Assembly: GCA_043769985.1 (NCBI GenBank)
Contig: JAYVIV010000213.1
Location: 8,846-72,845, forward strand
From: Arcicella sp043769985
Lineage (GTDB): Bacteria > Bacteroidota > Bacteroidia > Cytophagales > Spirosomataceae
Reading direction: 5' to 3'
DNA length: 64,000 nt
This document shows positions 42,481-52,283 of the stretch, in pieces. The position numbers were made by a program, and so were the translations under genes. How positions within the stretch are numbered: position 1 is the first letter of the stretch; each line of letters begins with the position of its first letter. A model generated the notes under the pieces. That model did no database searches. It worked only from the letters and a program-made list of their open reading frames with translations, and was not told where the DNA came from.

Positions 42481-44991
42481 CTACCCACAATCCACATCCA
42501 CCACCACGGAAACCCCTTTAAAATCCTTCGATAATCTAATATTTAGTACTTCCTCAGCAATGAATTCTTTGGCAGCTTTTAGATTTAGGGTCTTTTCTAA
42601 TTTAATCATTACTTCAAACAAAAACTGATTTCTGATGCGTTCTACCAAGGGTTTTTCTGGACCTAAAACTCTTTGTTTACTTAATTTATCAGATAATTTA
42701 TTACTTAATTCTATGGCAGCTTTTTCAGCTATTGGTTCATCTATGTGTTTGATAATGAGCTTAATAAGTCTGGTAAAGGGCGGATATTGAAAATCTTCAC
42801 GCTCTTTTATTTCATCTTTGTATAAACCCACATAATCGTTTTCAATAATTTGCGTCAAGATTTTTTGGGCAGGATTATTGGTCTGAATTAACACTTTTCC
42901 TTGCGTACTCCGCCGCCCCGCCCGACCCGAAACTTGGGTTAATAATTGAAACGCCCTTTCTGCCGAACGAAAATCTGGAAAGTGAATCATGCGGTCGGCA
43001 TCGAAGACACATACCAAGCTAACTTTCTCAAAATCAAGCCCTTTCGCCACCATTTGCGTACCCACGAGCATATCTACTCCCCCACTTTCTACTTCATTTA
43101 TCAGCGTTTGGAAGGCGGATTTTGTGCGGGTTGTGTCCAAATCCATGCGGGCAATTTTGGCAGATGGGTACAAAATCTGTAATTCTTCTTCAATTTTCTC
43201 CGTACCATAACCTCTCGTCCGCAATTTGGCAGAACCGCAAGCCTGACAAGTTCGGGGCATGGGTTCGTGGAATCCGCAATAGTGACATCGCAATTCCTGA
43301 CCGTTGTAATGATAGGTCAAGCTGACATCGCAATTATTACAAGAGGCAATTGTATCACAGTCTTCGCATTGAATATAAGGCGAATATCCTCGGCGGTTTT
43401 GGAAGAAAATGGTTTGTTTTTTTTGTTCTAAATTCAGCCTTACTTTATCTAACATCAAATCCGAAAAATCACCTTTCGCCATTTTTTGTTTTCGGGCAAC
43501 TTTAATATCAATTAGCTCAATGTCAGGCAATTGTGTATTGCCAAAGCGTTCTTTCATCTCCACGAAACCGTAACGATTTGTCTGAGCATTATAAAAACTT
43601 TCGATGGAAGGCGTGGCTGAGCCCAACAAAACTTTCGCCTTTTGTCGGTGGGCAATCACGACCGCCACATCACGGGCGTGGTATCTTGGGGCGGGGTCAA
43701 ATTGCTTGTAGGAAGTTTCATGTTCTTCGTCCACAATGATTAATCCCAAATTATTGAAAGGTAAAAACACGGCAGAACGCACGCCAACCACAAATTGAAA
43801 TTTACCAGAAACAACGCCTTTCCAAACTTCAACCCGCTCATTATCCGAAAATCGAGAGTGATAAATACCCATTTTATCCCCAAAAACTTTCCGTAATCTG
43901 ATGACAATTTGGGTAGTTAAAGCAATTTCGGGTAAGAGGTATAAAACCTGCGAACCACTTTCTAAAACCTGTTCAATGAGCTTGATGTAAACTTCCGTTT
44001 TCCCACTTCCCGTAATGCCGTGCAGAAGCGTAGTTTGCTTATCTTGAAAACTATTCATAATCTCAGAAAAAGCCTTTTCCTGCGATGCTGAAAGCGTGGG
44101 AACGGGAGCTTCTACAAAATCCAAATCTTCTTCAAAGCGACTAATGATAATTTCAAATTGCTCTAAAATTCCATTTTTGATTAAGGTTTTCAAAGCACTA
44201 TCAGACGTTTCTTCTTTCGTTAAAGCCTTCTTTTCCAAGCCTTTACGGTTCAATTCTGGTGTACGCAACACGGGAACATGGCGAAGATAATTCAGGAGAA
44301 TATCTAACTGTTTTGGTTTTTTCTCTAATTCACCCATCAATAATTTTAGGTGACTGTCGTCTTCGTAGAAAGCATTTAGCCTTACTTTTTTCAGAATTTT
44401 AGGTGAATATTTTTCACGAACTTCTTCAAAAACAATAATGGCTTTTTTCTGAATTAAAGACTTGATGATATGGTAAACATTCTTGACTTCGGCAAAACGA
44501 GCGAGTTCATCATAATTCAAAGATTGGTGTTTTTTCAGCTCTTCAATGATACCAACTTCACGTTCTGTCAGGAGTTCGGGATAAGAAAATTCGGGGTTAT
44601 ATTGAACTTTTGAAAGACTCGAAATTTTGAGTCCAGAGGGTAAGGCAACGTTCAGCACTTCACCAACCGTACACATATAATACTCTGATATCCAGTGGAA
44701 TAAGTCAATTTGTTGAGGCGTAACCAAAGGCGAATCGTCTAATAATTCAAGGACGTATTTTGCCTGATATTTGGCAGGTGGGGCATTATGAAGTTTGGCA
44801 ACCACGGCAGTTACGACCTTCGTTTTGCCAAATTGCACAATGACTCTCGCTCCCACGCAAATGCTCGTAGCGTATTCACGAGGCACACGATAGGTATATA
44901 AATTCGGGATGGCGACGGGGATAATCACGTCGGCAAAAACCGTGATTTCTTCTTGGAATTCTAATGAGTTATTCAAAATGTTGTTCTCCAA
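42481..44991 (-). CDS. priA: primosomal protein N' (PriA helicase)
   Basis: PriA reloads the replicative helicase at stalled forks. The 836-residue protein has the N-terminal 3'-end-binding domain (FADVIIPVAIPNLYTYRVPR) and helicase motifs Walker A LLHGITGSGKTEVY and LIIVDEEHETSYK. It has paired zinc-binding cysteines (CEDCDTIASCNNCDVSL and CHYCGFHEPMPRTCQACGS), and motif VI QVSGRAGRR. Its start overlaps the 3' end of rloB by 23 bp, so it may be co-transcribed with the defence genes. A shorter start is possible. Confidence 0.96.
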   Translation of the reverse strand: MENNILNNSLEFQEEITVFADVIIPVAIPNLYTYRVPREYATSICVGARVIVQFGKTKVVTAVVAKLHNAPPAKYQAKYVLELLDDSPLVTPQQIDLFHWISEYYMCTVGEVLNVALPSGLKISSLSKVQYNPEFSYPELLTEREVGIIEELKKHQSLNYDELARFAEVKNVYHIIKSLIQKKAIIVFEEVREKYSPKILKKVRLNAFYEDDSHLKLLMGELEKKPKQLDILLNYLRHVPVLRTPELNRKGLEKKALTKEETSDSALKTLIKNGILEQFEIIISRFEEDLDFVEAPVPTLSASQEKAFSEIMNSFQDKQTTLLHGITGSGKTEVYIKLIEQVLESGSQVLYLLPEIALTTQIVIRLRKVFGDKMGIYHSRFSDNERVEVWKGVVSGKFQFVVGVRSAVFLPFNNLGLIIVDEEHETSYKQFDPAPRYHARDVAVVIAHRQKAKVLLGSATPSIESFYNAQTNRYGFVEMKERFGNTQLPDIELIDIKVARKQKMAKGDFSDLMLDKVRLNLEQKKQTIFFQNRRGYSPYIQCEDCDTIASCNNCDVSLTYHYNGQELRCHYCGFHEPMPRTCQACGSAKLRTRGYGTEKIEEELQILYPSAKIARMDLDTTRTKSAFQTLINEVESGGVDMLVGTQMVAKGLDFEKVSLVCVFDADRMIHFPDFRSAERAFQLLTQVSGRAGRRSTQGKVLIQTNNPAQKILTQIIENDYVGLYKDEIKEREDFQYPPFTRLIKLIIKHIDEPIAEKAAIELSNKLSDKLSKQRVLGPEKPLVERIRNQFLFEVMIKLEKTLNLKAAKEFIAEEVLNIRLSKDFKGVSVVVDVDCG

Positions 44992-45583
44992 TTCGTTTGA
45001 TTAGTTCTTCTACTAACAAATATACTTTCGTCCTGAGAGAATCGGGAATAAAATGTTCAGAATTATCAAGTCTTTTGGCTCTTTCGATGGCTATTCTTAC
45101 GTTTTGGAGGGGTTTAGTTAATAAGCCTTGCTTTTGAAAAACATCAAGTTCTGATTTTAAGTTTTTACAAGAAGATTTTTCTGAAAGGTTTTTTAAATCT
45201 TGTACATGTGCATGAAGCCAAACCTCAAAACAAGGGTTACTGACTACAAAATTCCAGTTTTTCAATCTCTCGCAAGACTCTTGAATTGTTCTCAAATGTT
45301 CAATTTTCCATCTATCTGTATCCGTTACAATCCAAAGTTGATCATCATTCTCAATCTTCAGCAATAATTCCTCTGCAATTTTTGCAGCTTTATCAAGAAC
45401 CCACTTTGGGGCAGATTTATTTTCATCAGGAGTAACTGAAATAACCTTAACTCGCTGTTGTTCAATCTTTTGTAAATTTTCAAAATAATTAATCTCAGTT
45501 TCTGCCCCTTCGCAAACTATTACAAAAAATGAAGAATCACGATAGGGTTCTTTACGTTTGTAGGCTCTATTTTGTTTCCGCAT
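44969..45583 (-). CDS. rloB: RloB-like TOPRIM-fold protein
   Basis: The 204-residue protein shows the RloB family pattern: FFVIVCEGAETEINYF (Glu25 as first TOPRIM acid), LWIVTDTDRW (Asp88 and Asp90), and NPCFEVWLHAH (116-126). TOPRIM acids bind metal for phosphodiester chemistry, so nuclease activity is likely. It overlaps rloA by 17 bp and priA by 23 bp. An ATPase plus TOPRIM nuclease on one transcript recalls OLD and PARIS defence systems, but the partner here is the classic RloA type. Confidence 0.85.
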   Translation of the reverse strand: MRKQNRAYKRKEPYRDSSFFVIVCEGAETEINYFENLQKIEQQRVKVISVTPDENKSAPKWVLDKAAKIAEELLLKIENDDQLWIVTDTDRWKIEHLRTIQESCERLKNWNFVVSNPCFEVWLHAHVQDLKNLSEKSSCKNLKSELDVFQKQGLLTKPLQNVRIAIERAKRLDNSEHFIPDSLRTKVYLLVEELIKRIGEQHFE

Positions 45584-46910
45584 GATTATTCCAGTTTAGT
45601 TTTTCTAAATCTCCCAAAAATGGAATTGCTCCAAAACGACCATTCAAATAGCCTTTTCTAATGTCTAAGTCATAGCGTATTTTAAACTCTGATAATGGAT
45701 AAAACTGTGTTGCACCTTCTTGATTTTTTTCAGCAAACCAAATTTCATCTTGCCTGAAAATATCTAAATCCAAAAGGTTTGATTCATGGGTTGTGAAGAT
45801 AATTTGACCTTTTGATTCTTTTATTTCCATCAACAATTTAAGAAATGTTTTGAGTAGAGATGGATGAATACTACGGTCTATTTCATCAATGATGAAAGTT
45901 GTCGCTGTCTTTTGCAATTGATTAATTATTGGTATAAAATCTAATAATCTTTGTGTACCGTCAGATTCTTGGGATAACATAAATGATACTGTTTGATTCT
46001 CATTACCTTTATGTTCGCTAACTGAGGTTTTGTAAGTTATTTGCTCATTTTCTATTGTAGCTCCAAAATAATTATTTCCTTGTTGAAAAGTTGTAAATGC
46101 ACTTGGATGATCTACTAATATTTTCTGTATCTCTTCATGAATATCGTCAAATTCATTATTTGGAAAATTGGGTTTGATATCTTTAATTTTAAGGTTTTCT
46201 ACACCAGTATCAAAAGTTTTTAATATGTTACTAAACCATTTTGAATAGTCTTTCGATGAATAAATATCTCTAATTAAAGATTCGATTTTAGTATCTGGTA
46301 GAATTACTACTAAATCTTCTTCAAACCAATTGACTAAAATATTTACTTCTTCTATTGCCTTCGTTTTCTGTATAGATGAACAAAAAGTAAGGTTAGCGTT
46401 TATTAATGTTTCTTCATAGAATTCAACGTAATACTTACTTTTATCGGTTTGCAAATACTTACTCGCTAATTTTAAATGGTGTTTTAATTTTTCATCTGTT
46501 TCCCTCTCAAAAATCATTTCATCATCTTTCTCAAAATTGACTTTGTAGAGCCACTCTTCCATAATCCTTGTATTGTCGAACACTAAGCCATAAGCGTAAA
46601 TAATTCCATTAATTTCTATCTCAATTTCCAATTCAGAAGGCTTTTCAAGGTATTCTTTTGATAAACCGAATTTTGGTAATGCTTTTAAAATATCATTTCC
46701 TTCAACAATAAGTTTCAAAAACTGAATTACCTTTATCAAATTAGACTTCCCAGCCCCATTTGCTCCATAAATCGCCGCCGCCCGCAAGACATCTATATGT
46801 TCACGTTTGTAAACATGATGTGGGTGTCGCTTCACATCGCCCGTGAGCATATTAAATTCTGTTTCGTCTTTAAACGAAAGAAAATTTGAAACGGTGAATC
46901 TTATTAACAT
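45567..46910 (-). CDS. rloA: RloA-like AAA/ABC ATPase
   Basis: This 447-residue ATPase of the AAA_15/ATP-binding-protein group starts MLIRFTVSNFLSFKDET. It has Walker A GANGAGKS at 49-56, Walker B TTFIIDEIDRSIHPSLL near 355, and the H-loop FTTHESNLLD near 390. The 240-residue middle is coiled-coil-like and variable. It precedes rloB by overlap. RloAB genes are found beside restriction systems. Its closest role is inferred to be sensor or energiser for the RloB nuclease. Confidence 0.85.
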   Translation of the reverse strand: MLIRFTVSNFLSFKDETEFNMLTGDVKRHPHHVYKREHIDVLRAAAIYGANGAGKSNLIKVIQFLKLIVEGNDILKALPKFGLSKEYLEKPSELEIEIEINGIIYAYGLVFDNTRIMEEWLYKVNFEKDDEMIFERETDEKLKHHLKLASKYLQTDKSKYYVEFYEETLINANLTFCSSIQKTKAIEEVNILVNWFEEDLVVILPDTKIESLIRDIYSSKDYSKWFSNILKTFDTGVENLKIKDIKPNFPNNEFDDIHEEIQKILVDHPSAFTTFQQGNNYFGATIENEQITYKTSVSEHKGNENQTVSFMLSQESDGTQRLLDFIPIINQLQKTATTFIIDEIDRSIHPSLLKTFLKLLMEIKESKGQIIFTTHESNLLDLDIFRQDEIWFAEKNQEGATQFYPLSEFKIRYDLDIRKGYLNGRFGAIPFLGDLEKLNWNNHAETK

Positions 46911-47298
46911 ATCTCGATTTTTTCTCTTAATTTTCTAATTTATAACAAATAATTAACCAAAAATAGTTTATTTTATTTTATTGAGAGATTTTTTCGTTGC
47001 GAAATACAATTTATTACTTAAAAAGTTTAGAAATCCTAAACCAAAAATAGGCTCAAACATCTCCGTTTGAACCTATATTAACAAATTATAAAATCAATGA
47101 CATATTATTAAACGGTATTGATTATTATCAATTTTCATACAACCTTTGTATTGTAATTTTCAAATCAGGATTAACTCATCGTCATGAACTACCTAAAAAA
47201 TTTATTCGCAAATATTCAGCGTGTAACCAACAGTACCCCTTTCCCAACTCAAAAACAAATAATGGTACGGGGACCATTAGCTTATCTCTTATTCATAC
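46911..47298. other. intergenic region upstream of rloA
   Basis: These 388 bp contain a hairpin (47048-47076), the phrase GGATTAACTCAT (47168-47179) that also occurs at 41442 upstream of the Septu-like operon, and a 40-codon + strand frame at 47184 that I do not trust. The rloA promoter should lie in the first part. Confidence 0.45.
47048..47076 (-). terminator. hairpin between murE and rloA
   Basis: ATAGGCTCAAAC pairs with GTTTGAACCTAT. The T run is weak. It may partly terminate murE transcription before rloA. Confidence 0.45.
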
Positions 47299-48762
47299 TT
47301 AGTTAGCTTCAAAAGCCTCCGCCAAGGCTTCTTTGTCATCAAAATGATGCTTAATCCCTTTGATTTCTTGGTAGTTTTCATGCCCCTTTCCTGCCACCAA
47401 AATAATATCTCCTTCCTGTGCTAATTCCCTGACTGCCATAAAGATAGCTTCTTTTCGGTCTTCAATAATTTTGGTTTTTTTGAAGTCAATGGGAGGTACT
47501 CCTTTCCGCATTTGCTCTAAAATTTCGGCAGGGTCTTCGTTCCTTGGGTTATCAGAAGTTAGGATTACTTTATTCGATAATTCACAAGCGATTCTTGCCA
47601 TAATGGGGCGTTTTGTTGCATCACGATTTCCTCCACAACCCACAACGGTAATAACTTGCTGATTACCGTCTTTTATCTGATTAATCGTTTTCAAAACGTT
47701 CTCCAAAGCATCGGGCGTATGAGCATAATCAACAATGCCAACCTTTTGATCTTTAATGGAAACTATTTGTTCAAAACGTCCTGGGGCGGTTTTCAAGCCT
47801 GACATTTCCACCAAAACCTCATCAGAATCTTCGCCCAAAAGTATCGCAGCCCCATAAATTGCCATCAAATTATAGGCATTGAAAGTTCCGATTAATTGAA
47901 AGTGAATATCATGGTTGTTTATCTCCATTTGCAAACCGTAGATACTGTCCGAAACAATCCGTCCTTTCACGGTAGCAAGGGTTTCTAAAGAATATGTTTT
48001 AATGCTTGCTTTGGTATTTTGCACCATTACTCCTCCCCTTCTATCATCAATATTAACCAAGGCAAAAGCCGTTTTTGGCAAGGAATCAAAGAAACCTTTT
48101 TTAGCTTTTATGTAGTTATCAAAAGTCTTATGAAAATCGAGATGATCGTGGGTAATATTTGAGAAAATTGCTCCTGTGAAACTCACGCCCGTAATGCGGT
48201 GTTGCACCACAGCGTGCGAACTTACTTCCATAAATGCGTGCGTACAACCCGCATGAGCCATTTTTGCTAATAATTGGTTGAGACTAACTGCATCGGGCGT
48301 AGTGTGCGTTGAAGGAATAATATCTTCATCAATCTGATTCTGAACCGTTGAAATTAGTCCGCAACGATAACCCAAATTTCTGAATAAACGAAACAAAAGC
48401 ATTACCGTTGTGGTCTTACCATTTGTGCCTGTAATACCCACTAATTTGAGTTTTTTAGAAGGATTATCGTAAAATTCAGCTGCCAAATATCCCAAAGCCT
48501 CAGACGCATCTGAGACTTGCAAAAACGTAATAGTTGAAGGTTGAATTAAAGGTAAATCCTCACAAAGAATAGACGACGCCCCCATGTCAATTGCCTTCTG
48601 AATGAAGGTGTGTCCGTCCACTTGCGTGCCTTTCAAAGCTACAAACATTGAGCCTGCGGTGACTTTTCGAGAGTCAATAATAATTTCAGAAACCATCATT
48701 TCGGGATTGCCGATGACGGTTTTCTTTTTGATATTTGCGGTAAGTTGAGATAATGTTTTCAT
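47299..48762 (-). CDS. murE: UDP-MurNAc-tripeptide synthetase (meso-diaminopimelate-adding)
   Basis: MurE adds the third stem-peptide residue to UDP-MurNAc-L-Ala-D-Glu. Starting at MKTLSQLTANIKKK (the longer frame runs into a palindrome) the product has 487 residues. It shows the ATP motif GITGTNGKTTTVML, the carbamylated-lysine region, and SDNPRNEDP near 385. The DNPR form indicates meso-diaminopimelate rather than lysine. It is the last gene of the local cluster; the next expected gene, mraY, is 43 kb off. Confidence 0.97.
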   Translation of the reverse strand: MKTLSQLTANIKKKTVIGNPEMMVSEIIIDSRKVTAGSMFVALKGTQVDGHTFIQKAIDMGASSILCEDLPLIQPSTITFLQVSDASEALGYLAAEFYDNPSKKLKLVGITGTNGKTTTVMLLFRLFRNLGYRCGLISTVQNQIDEDIIPSTHTTPDAVSLNQLLAKMAHAGCTHAFMEVSSHAVVQHRITGVSFTGAIFSNITHDHLDFHKTFDNYIKAKKGFFDSLPKTAFALVNIDDRRGGVMVQNTKASIKTYSLETLATVKGRIVSDSIYGLQMEINNHDIHFQLIGTFNAYNLMAIYGAAILLGEDSDEVLVEMSGLKTAPGRFEQIVSIKDQKVGIVDYAHTPDALENVLKTINQIKDGNQQVITVVGCGGNRDATKRPIMARIACELSNKVILTSDNPRNEDPAEILEQMRKGVPPIDFKKTKIIEDRKEAIFMAVRELAQEGDIILVAGKGHENYQEIKGIKHHFDDKEALAEAFEAN

Positions 48763-48790
48763 AATAAATAAATCAATTAAAATATAAATA

Positions 48791-48862
48791 GAACACGGAT
48801 TAAATGGATTGGACACAGATTTTAATTATTTTATCTGTGTCTAATCCATTCAATCCGTGTTC
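48791..48862. repeat. GAACACGGATT palindrome, copy 3
   Basis: GAACACGGATTAAATGGATT pairs with AATCCATTCAATCCGTGTTC, with GACACAGAT against ATCTGTGTC inside. It fills the gap between the coiled-coil gene and murE. Confidence 0.9.
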
Positions 48863-48883
48863 CAAAGTTATTAATATTTTGTC

Positions 48884-49888
48884 TCAATAAACCTGTTTCG
48901 CCTTCAAATCAGTAATCAATTTTGAATCAATCAGGAAAGTGTGTTTTTCGCCTACACCTGCCTTAATATAGAAGTTTACTTTCAAAGGCGTATCAAAAGC
49001 TCCTTTCTGAATTTTGATGCTCATGGGTCTGTCCACGCCACTTTTTTCAGCTTGTTTTTCGATATTTTCAATGTCTTGTCTGGTGAATTCTTTTTTACCA
49101 ACGATGGCACTATTGGGCAAAGTCAATTCAGCAATCAGCTTTTCGTTGGTCTGTAATTTTCTACTTAGTGAGTAAAAAATACCCATTTCTGAGATGTCTT
49201 TCTTGTTTTTGGAATCTAATAATTCATTATCAGCGTCGTCAAATCCATTTGAATAAAAGCCTACATTTGTAACCGTTACGTGAATTTTATTATCTAAAAT
49301 ATTTAAAATTTCATCCGTTTTCTTTAATTCACCTTGCAATTCATTTACCTCCGCTTTTTTGGTGGCAACATTACTCTCTAAATCTTGAATAGCATTTTTC
49401 TGATAGGTAATGATACTATCTTTTTCTTGCAAAATCTTTTGAAAATCAGCAATCCTTATTTCATATTCACCAATAGTTTTGGTCATTTGGGCTTGCAGAC
49501 GGGTTTTATCAACCGAAAGTTGAGCAATTTGTTTTTTCAACAACGCCATCATTGCTTCACGTTCGCTATCGTCTCTAACGTTTTGTTGGCTATAAACATT
49601 CTCCAATTTATCTTGGAGTGCATCTATTCTCTTTTGTTTCTCTTGAATATTGGTTCTATTGTCTTTTATATCGTCACGAAGACGCTGGAGATCGGTGTTG
49701 ATAGTTTTGATTTCCTCAACATTCATTTGAATCTGACTTACTGTCAAATCAGTCTTTCTGTTTTGACCAAATTGGGTATAAAACAAATAAAGAACGCCAA
49801 TTAATAAAAGACCAAGCAAACCATTACGCAGCCAAGATTGCTTGGAATTTTCCGAATTATTTTCAGTTGAATTTTGAAATGATGACAT
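48884..49888 (-). CDS. membrane-anchored coiled-coil protein in dcw cluster
   Basis: The 334-residue protein has a short N-terminal cytoplasmic segment and one transmembrane helix (about 20-41, LLGLLLIGVLYLFYTQF). A long coiled coil follows (about 48-200, heptads of L/I with QEKQKRIDALQDKL and MALLKKQIAQLSVDKTRL). A compact C-terminal domain (about 205-334) contains VTVTNVGFYSNGFDDADNEL and ANELTLPNSAIVGKKEF-like strands. I do not recognise a family. Its place between ftsI and murE suggests an envelope or division role; this is inference. Confidence 0.65.
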   Translation of the reverse strand: MSSFQNSTENNSENSKQSWLRNGLLGLLLIGVLYLFYTQFGQNRKTDLTVSQIQMNVEEIKTINTDLQRLRDDIKDNRTNIQEKQKRIDALQDKLENVYSQQNVRDDSEREAMMALLKKQIAQLSVDKTRLQAQMTKTIGEYEIRIADFQKILQEKDSIITYQKNAIQDLESNVATKKAEVNELQGELKKTDEILNILDNKIHVTVTNVGFYSNGFDDADNELLDSKNKKDISEMGIFYSLSRKLQTNEKLIAELTLPNSAIVGKKEFTRQDIENIEKQAEKSGVDRPMSIKIQKGAFDTPLKVNFYIKAGVGEKHTFLIDSKLITDLKAKQVY

Positions 49889-49940
49889 TGTAATTAGGGG
49901 TTAATTTTTAAATATTTAACAAGAATTTTAGTAAAGATAT

Positions 49941-50055
49941 TAGACCACGGATTTAACAGGATTTTACGGATTTGCACGGATTTTTATATATAAAATAAGT
50001 AAATCCGTGTAAATCTGAAGAATCCCAATTCCATTGCGGGTTCATCCGTGGTCTA
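49941..50055. repeat. TAGACCACGGATT palindrome, copy 4
   Basis: TAGACCACGG at the left pairs with CCGTGGTCTA at the right; CGGATTTGCACGGAT and ATCCGTGTAAATC pair inside. A short insertion, GAAGAATCCCAATTCCATTG, breaks the right half. It fills the gap between ftsI and the coiled-coil gene. Confidence 0.88.
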
Positions 50056-50083
50056 ATTTTCATCGTGATAAATGGGTTACAAT

Positions 50084-52192
50084 TCAATTTAATAATAAGC
50101 CGATATTCCGATTTCTGATGGTGGTTGCTCCAGGTGGAACTGACTGACTTATCACCTTTCCTGCACCTTTGAATGATACTTTAAATCCTTTATTTTCAAG
50201 GACGTACAAGGCATTTTTTAATGTCATCCCACGAGTATCTGGAACGGTACTTTTGGGATTCTGCCGTGTTTGATATTTCAGAATACCACCATCTCCCCGC
50301 ACTACCGACCAACCTTCATTTGTGGGTACTTTCTCAACGTGAAACTCTTCACAAATCGTCTTAATATCTGAGGTATGAGCCACTTGCTTTTTTGTGGCAA
50401 ATTGTCTGGCATCAGGATTTTTAGTATTCAGCAATTTGTGCATTCTGATGTCGCAAGCATATATTTTATCAGCAATTTCCTTAAAAACGGGAGCAGATGC
50501 TTCTGCCGCAAAAAGAGCTTCTTGCTTCACGCCACGTGGATTATCAATCATTACCACGATGCTATATTTGGGTGCATTTGCAGGAAAATATCCGATGAAA
50601 GAAGTGTAATACATTCCTTCACGATACTGCCCATTAATTAACTTTCGAGACGTTCCAGTTTTTCCAGCAATTTTATACAAAGCGTTTTTTATGTTCATGG
50701 CAGTTCCTCTTTCCACGACTCCTTCCAACATCTTTCTAACCTTTATCAACGTTTCTTTACTGCACAAAGGCTCCTCGTATTTAGCTTGGGAAATCTGATA
50801 ATCATCTTCAATTTTATCCGCAACTTTAGTATATTTCACAATGATGGGTTGAATCCATTTTCCATCATTAGCAACGGCATTATAAAAAGCCAACATTTGC
50901 AAAGGTGTCAAAGAAGTTCCATAACCAATTGAATTCCAAGGCATTGCTGTTTGGTCTCCCAATTTTGGCGTGTTAATGACAGGCTTTGCATCGGGGCGTA
51001 ATTGAAAATTTAGTGGTTCGTCCAAATGAAATTCATGGAGTTTTTTATAATATTCACTTTCACGTCCCCCAAAATATTTTTGCATCAATTTTGCAGTTCC
51101 CACGTTCGAGGATGTTTCAAATACTTGCTGAGCCGAGATTGTGCCATGTACTTTTGTATCTCTCAATAATTTATTACCGATTGTCAAAGTTCCATCACCG
51201 GTATGAACCCATTCTTCATTACTTAATCCTCCAAACTCCATCATTGCCATCATTGAAGGCAATTTGAAAACTGAGCCAGGGTCAGAAAGTCCTAAAACAG
51301 CGTGATTGTAAGTCTCGGCAAATGCTAAGGTATCTCGCAAACGAGTTAGGTTTGTCATGGCTTTAATCTCACCAGTTGCCACTTCCATCACCACCACACA
51401 ACCTTTGTCGGCACTCAATTGACGAAGGTGCTTCATCAAAGAAGTCTCGGCAACGTCTTGAATATTTACATCAATCGTTGTGTGAATGTCCACCCCCGCA
51501 ACGGGAATTGACTCTTCGCCACCGTCAATCGGTCGCCAGCTTCCACCTACAATCTTTTCAAAAATCCCTTTGCCATTTGTTCCCGCCAATTGCGAGTCAA
51601 AACTGTTTTCAATTCCAACTTTTTCAGTTTCTTTTTTATATCCAATTGTTCTGAAACCCATCTTTCCGAATGGATTATAACGTTCATTGGTTTTTTCAAA
51701 AACTACGCCTCCCTTAAATTTCCCATTCCTGAATATAGGCCAAGTTTCCATGGCTTTTCGTTGTTGAAAATCAATTTTTCTTTCGTTTAAACGGATGTAA
51801 CTAACTTTGTCTCTGCGAGCCAAATCAATCAAGGAATAGTAATCCTTCCAGTCTTTATCTCCGTAAAAATTGGCTAAAAGATGACACAATGAATCAATTC
51901 CATCATCGTAGATTTTAGTATTTGTTTTATTAATTAGTGAAACTAAGGGATCGAATCCTAACTTGTATTTTGGTAAAGATGTAGCCAATAAACTGCCATC
52001 TACAGCATAAATATTACCTCTTACTGCATCTACAACCCGCTTTTTTACGTAAACACGTTTAGCTTTATCACGCCATTTCACACCCTCAATTGTCTGTAAT
52101 TTTACGATACGGTAAACAATTCCTCCCGCAAAAATGAGGATGAATAAAAACATAAGGCGAACCCTGAATATGATGTCTCTTTTTATGTTCAT
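50084..52192 (-). CDS. ftsI: penicillin-binding protein FtsI/PBP3-like, with PASTA domain
   Basis: The transpeptidase makes septal peptidoglycan cross-links. The 702-residue protein has one N-terminal transmembrane segment (about 8-28) and a pedestal domain. The transpeptidase domain has SxxK in SDPGSVFKLPS (about 303), SxN in FETSSNVGTA, and KTG in IAGKTGTSRKL. A PASTA domain at the end contains VPDTRGMTLKNALYVLENKG. It lies between the ftsL-like gene and the coiled-coil gene, each boundary holding a palindrome. Confidence 0.95.
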   Translation of the reverse strand: MNIKRDIIFRVRLMFLFILIFAGGIVYRIVKLQTIEGVKWRDKAKRVYVKKRVVDAVRGNIYAVDGSLLATSLPKYKLGFDPLVSLINKTNTKIYDDGIDSLCHLLANFYGDKDWKDYYSLIDLARRDKVSYIRLNERKIDFQQRKAMETWPIFRNGKFKGGVVFEKTNERYNPFGKMGFRTIGYKKETEKVGIENSFDSQLAGTNGKGIFEKIVGGSWRPIDGGEESIPVAGVDIHTTIDVNIQDVAETSLMKHLRQLSADKGCVVVMEVATGEIKAMTNLTRLRDTLAFAETYNHAVLGLSDPGSVFKLPSMMAMMEFGGLSNEEWVHTGDGTLTIGNKLLRDTKVHGTISAQQVFETSSNVGTAKLMQKYFGGRESEYYKKLHEFHLDEPLNFQLRPDAKPVINTPKLGDQTAMPWNSIGYGTSLTPLQMLAFYNAVANDGKWIQPIIVKYTKVADKIEDDYQISQAKYEEPLCSKETLIKVRKMLEGVVERGTAMNIKNALYKIAGKTGTSRKLINGQYREGMYYTSFIGYFPANAPKYSIVVMIDNPRGVKQEALFAAEASAPVFKEIADKIYACDIRMHKLLNTKNPDARQFATKKQVAHTSDIKTICEEFHVEKVPTNEGWSVVRGDGGILKYQTRQNPKSTVPDTRGMTLKNALYVLENKGFKVSFKGAGKVISQSVPPGATTIRNRNIGLLLN

Positions 52193-52199
52193 TTTTAAT

Positions 52200-52283
52200 T
52201 AGCATTGAGCTTTGAGCCATGAGCTTTGAGAAATGGGCAGATATTCTTTTGCTCAATTGCTCAATGCTCACAACTCAAAGCTA
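52200..52283. repeat. GAGCTTTGAGCCATGAGC palindrome between ftsL-like gene and ftsI
   Basis: Left TAGCATTGAGCTTTGAGC pairs with right GCTCACAACTCAAAGCTA, with TGAGCTTTGAG and CTCAATTGCTCAATG between. It shares GCTTTGAGCCATGAGC with the palindrome at 31539. Confidence 0.78.

Noticed and set aside
47184..47306. 40-codon + strand frame starting MNYLKNLFANIQRV
   Set aside because: It overlaps the murE 3' end on the other strand, has no visible partner or conserved motif, and I recognise no family.
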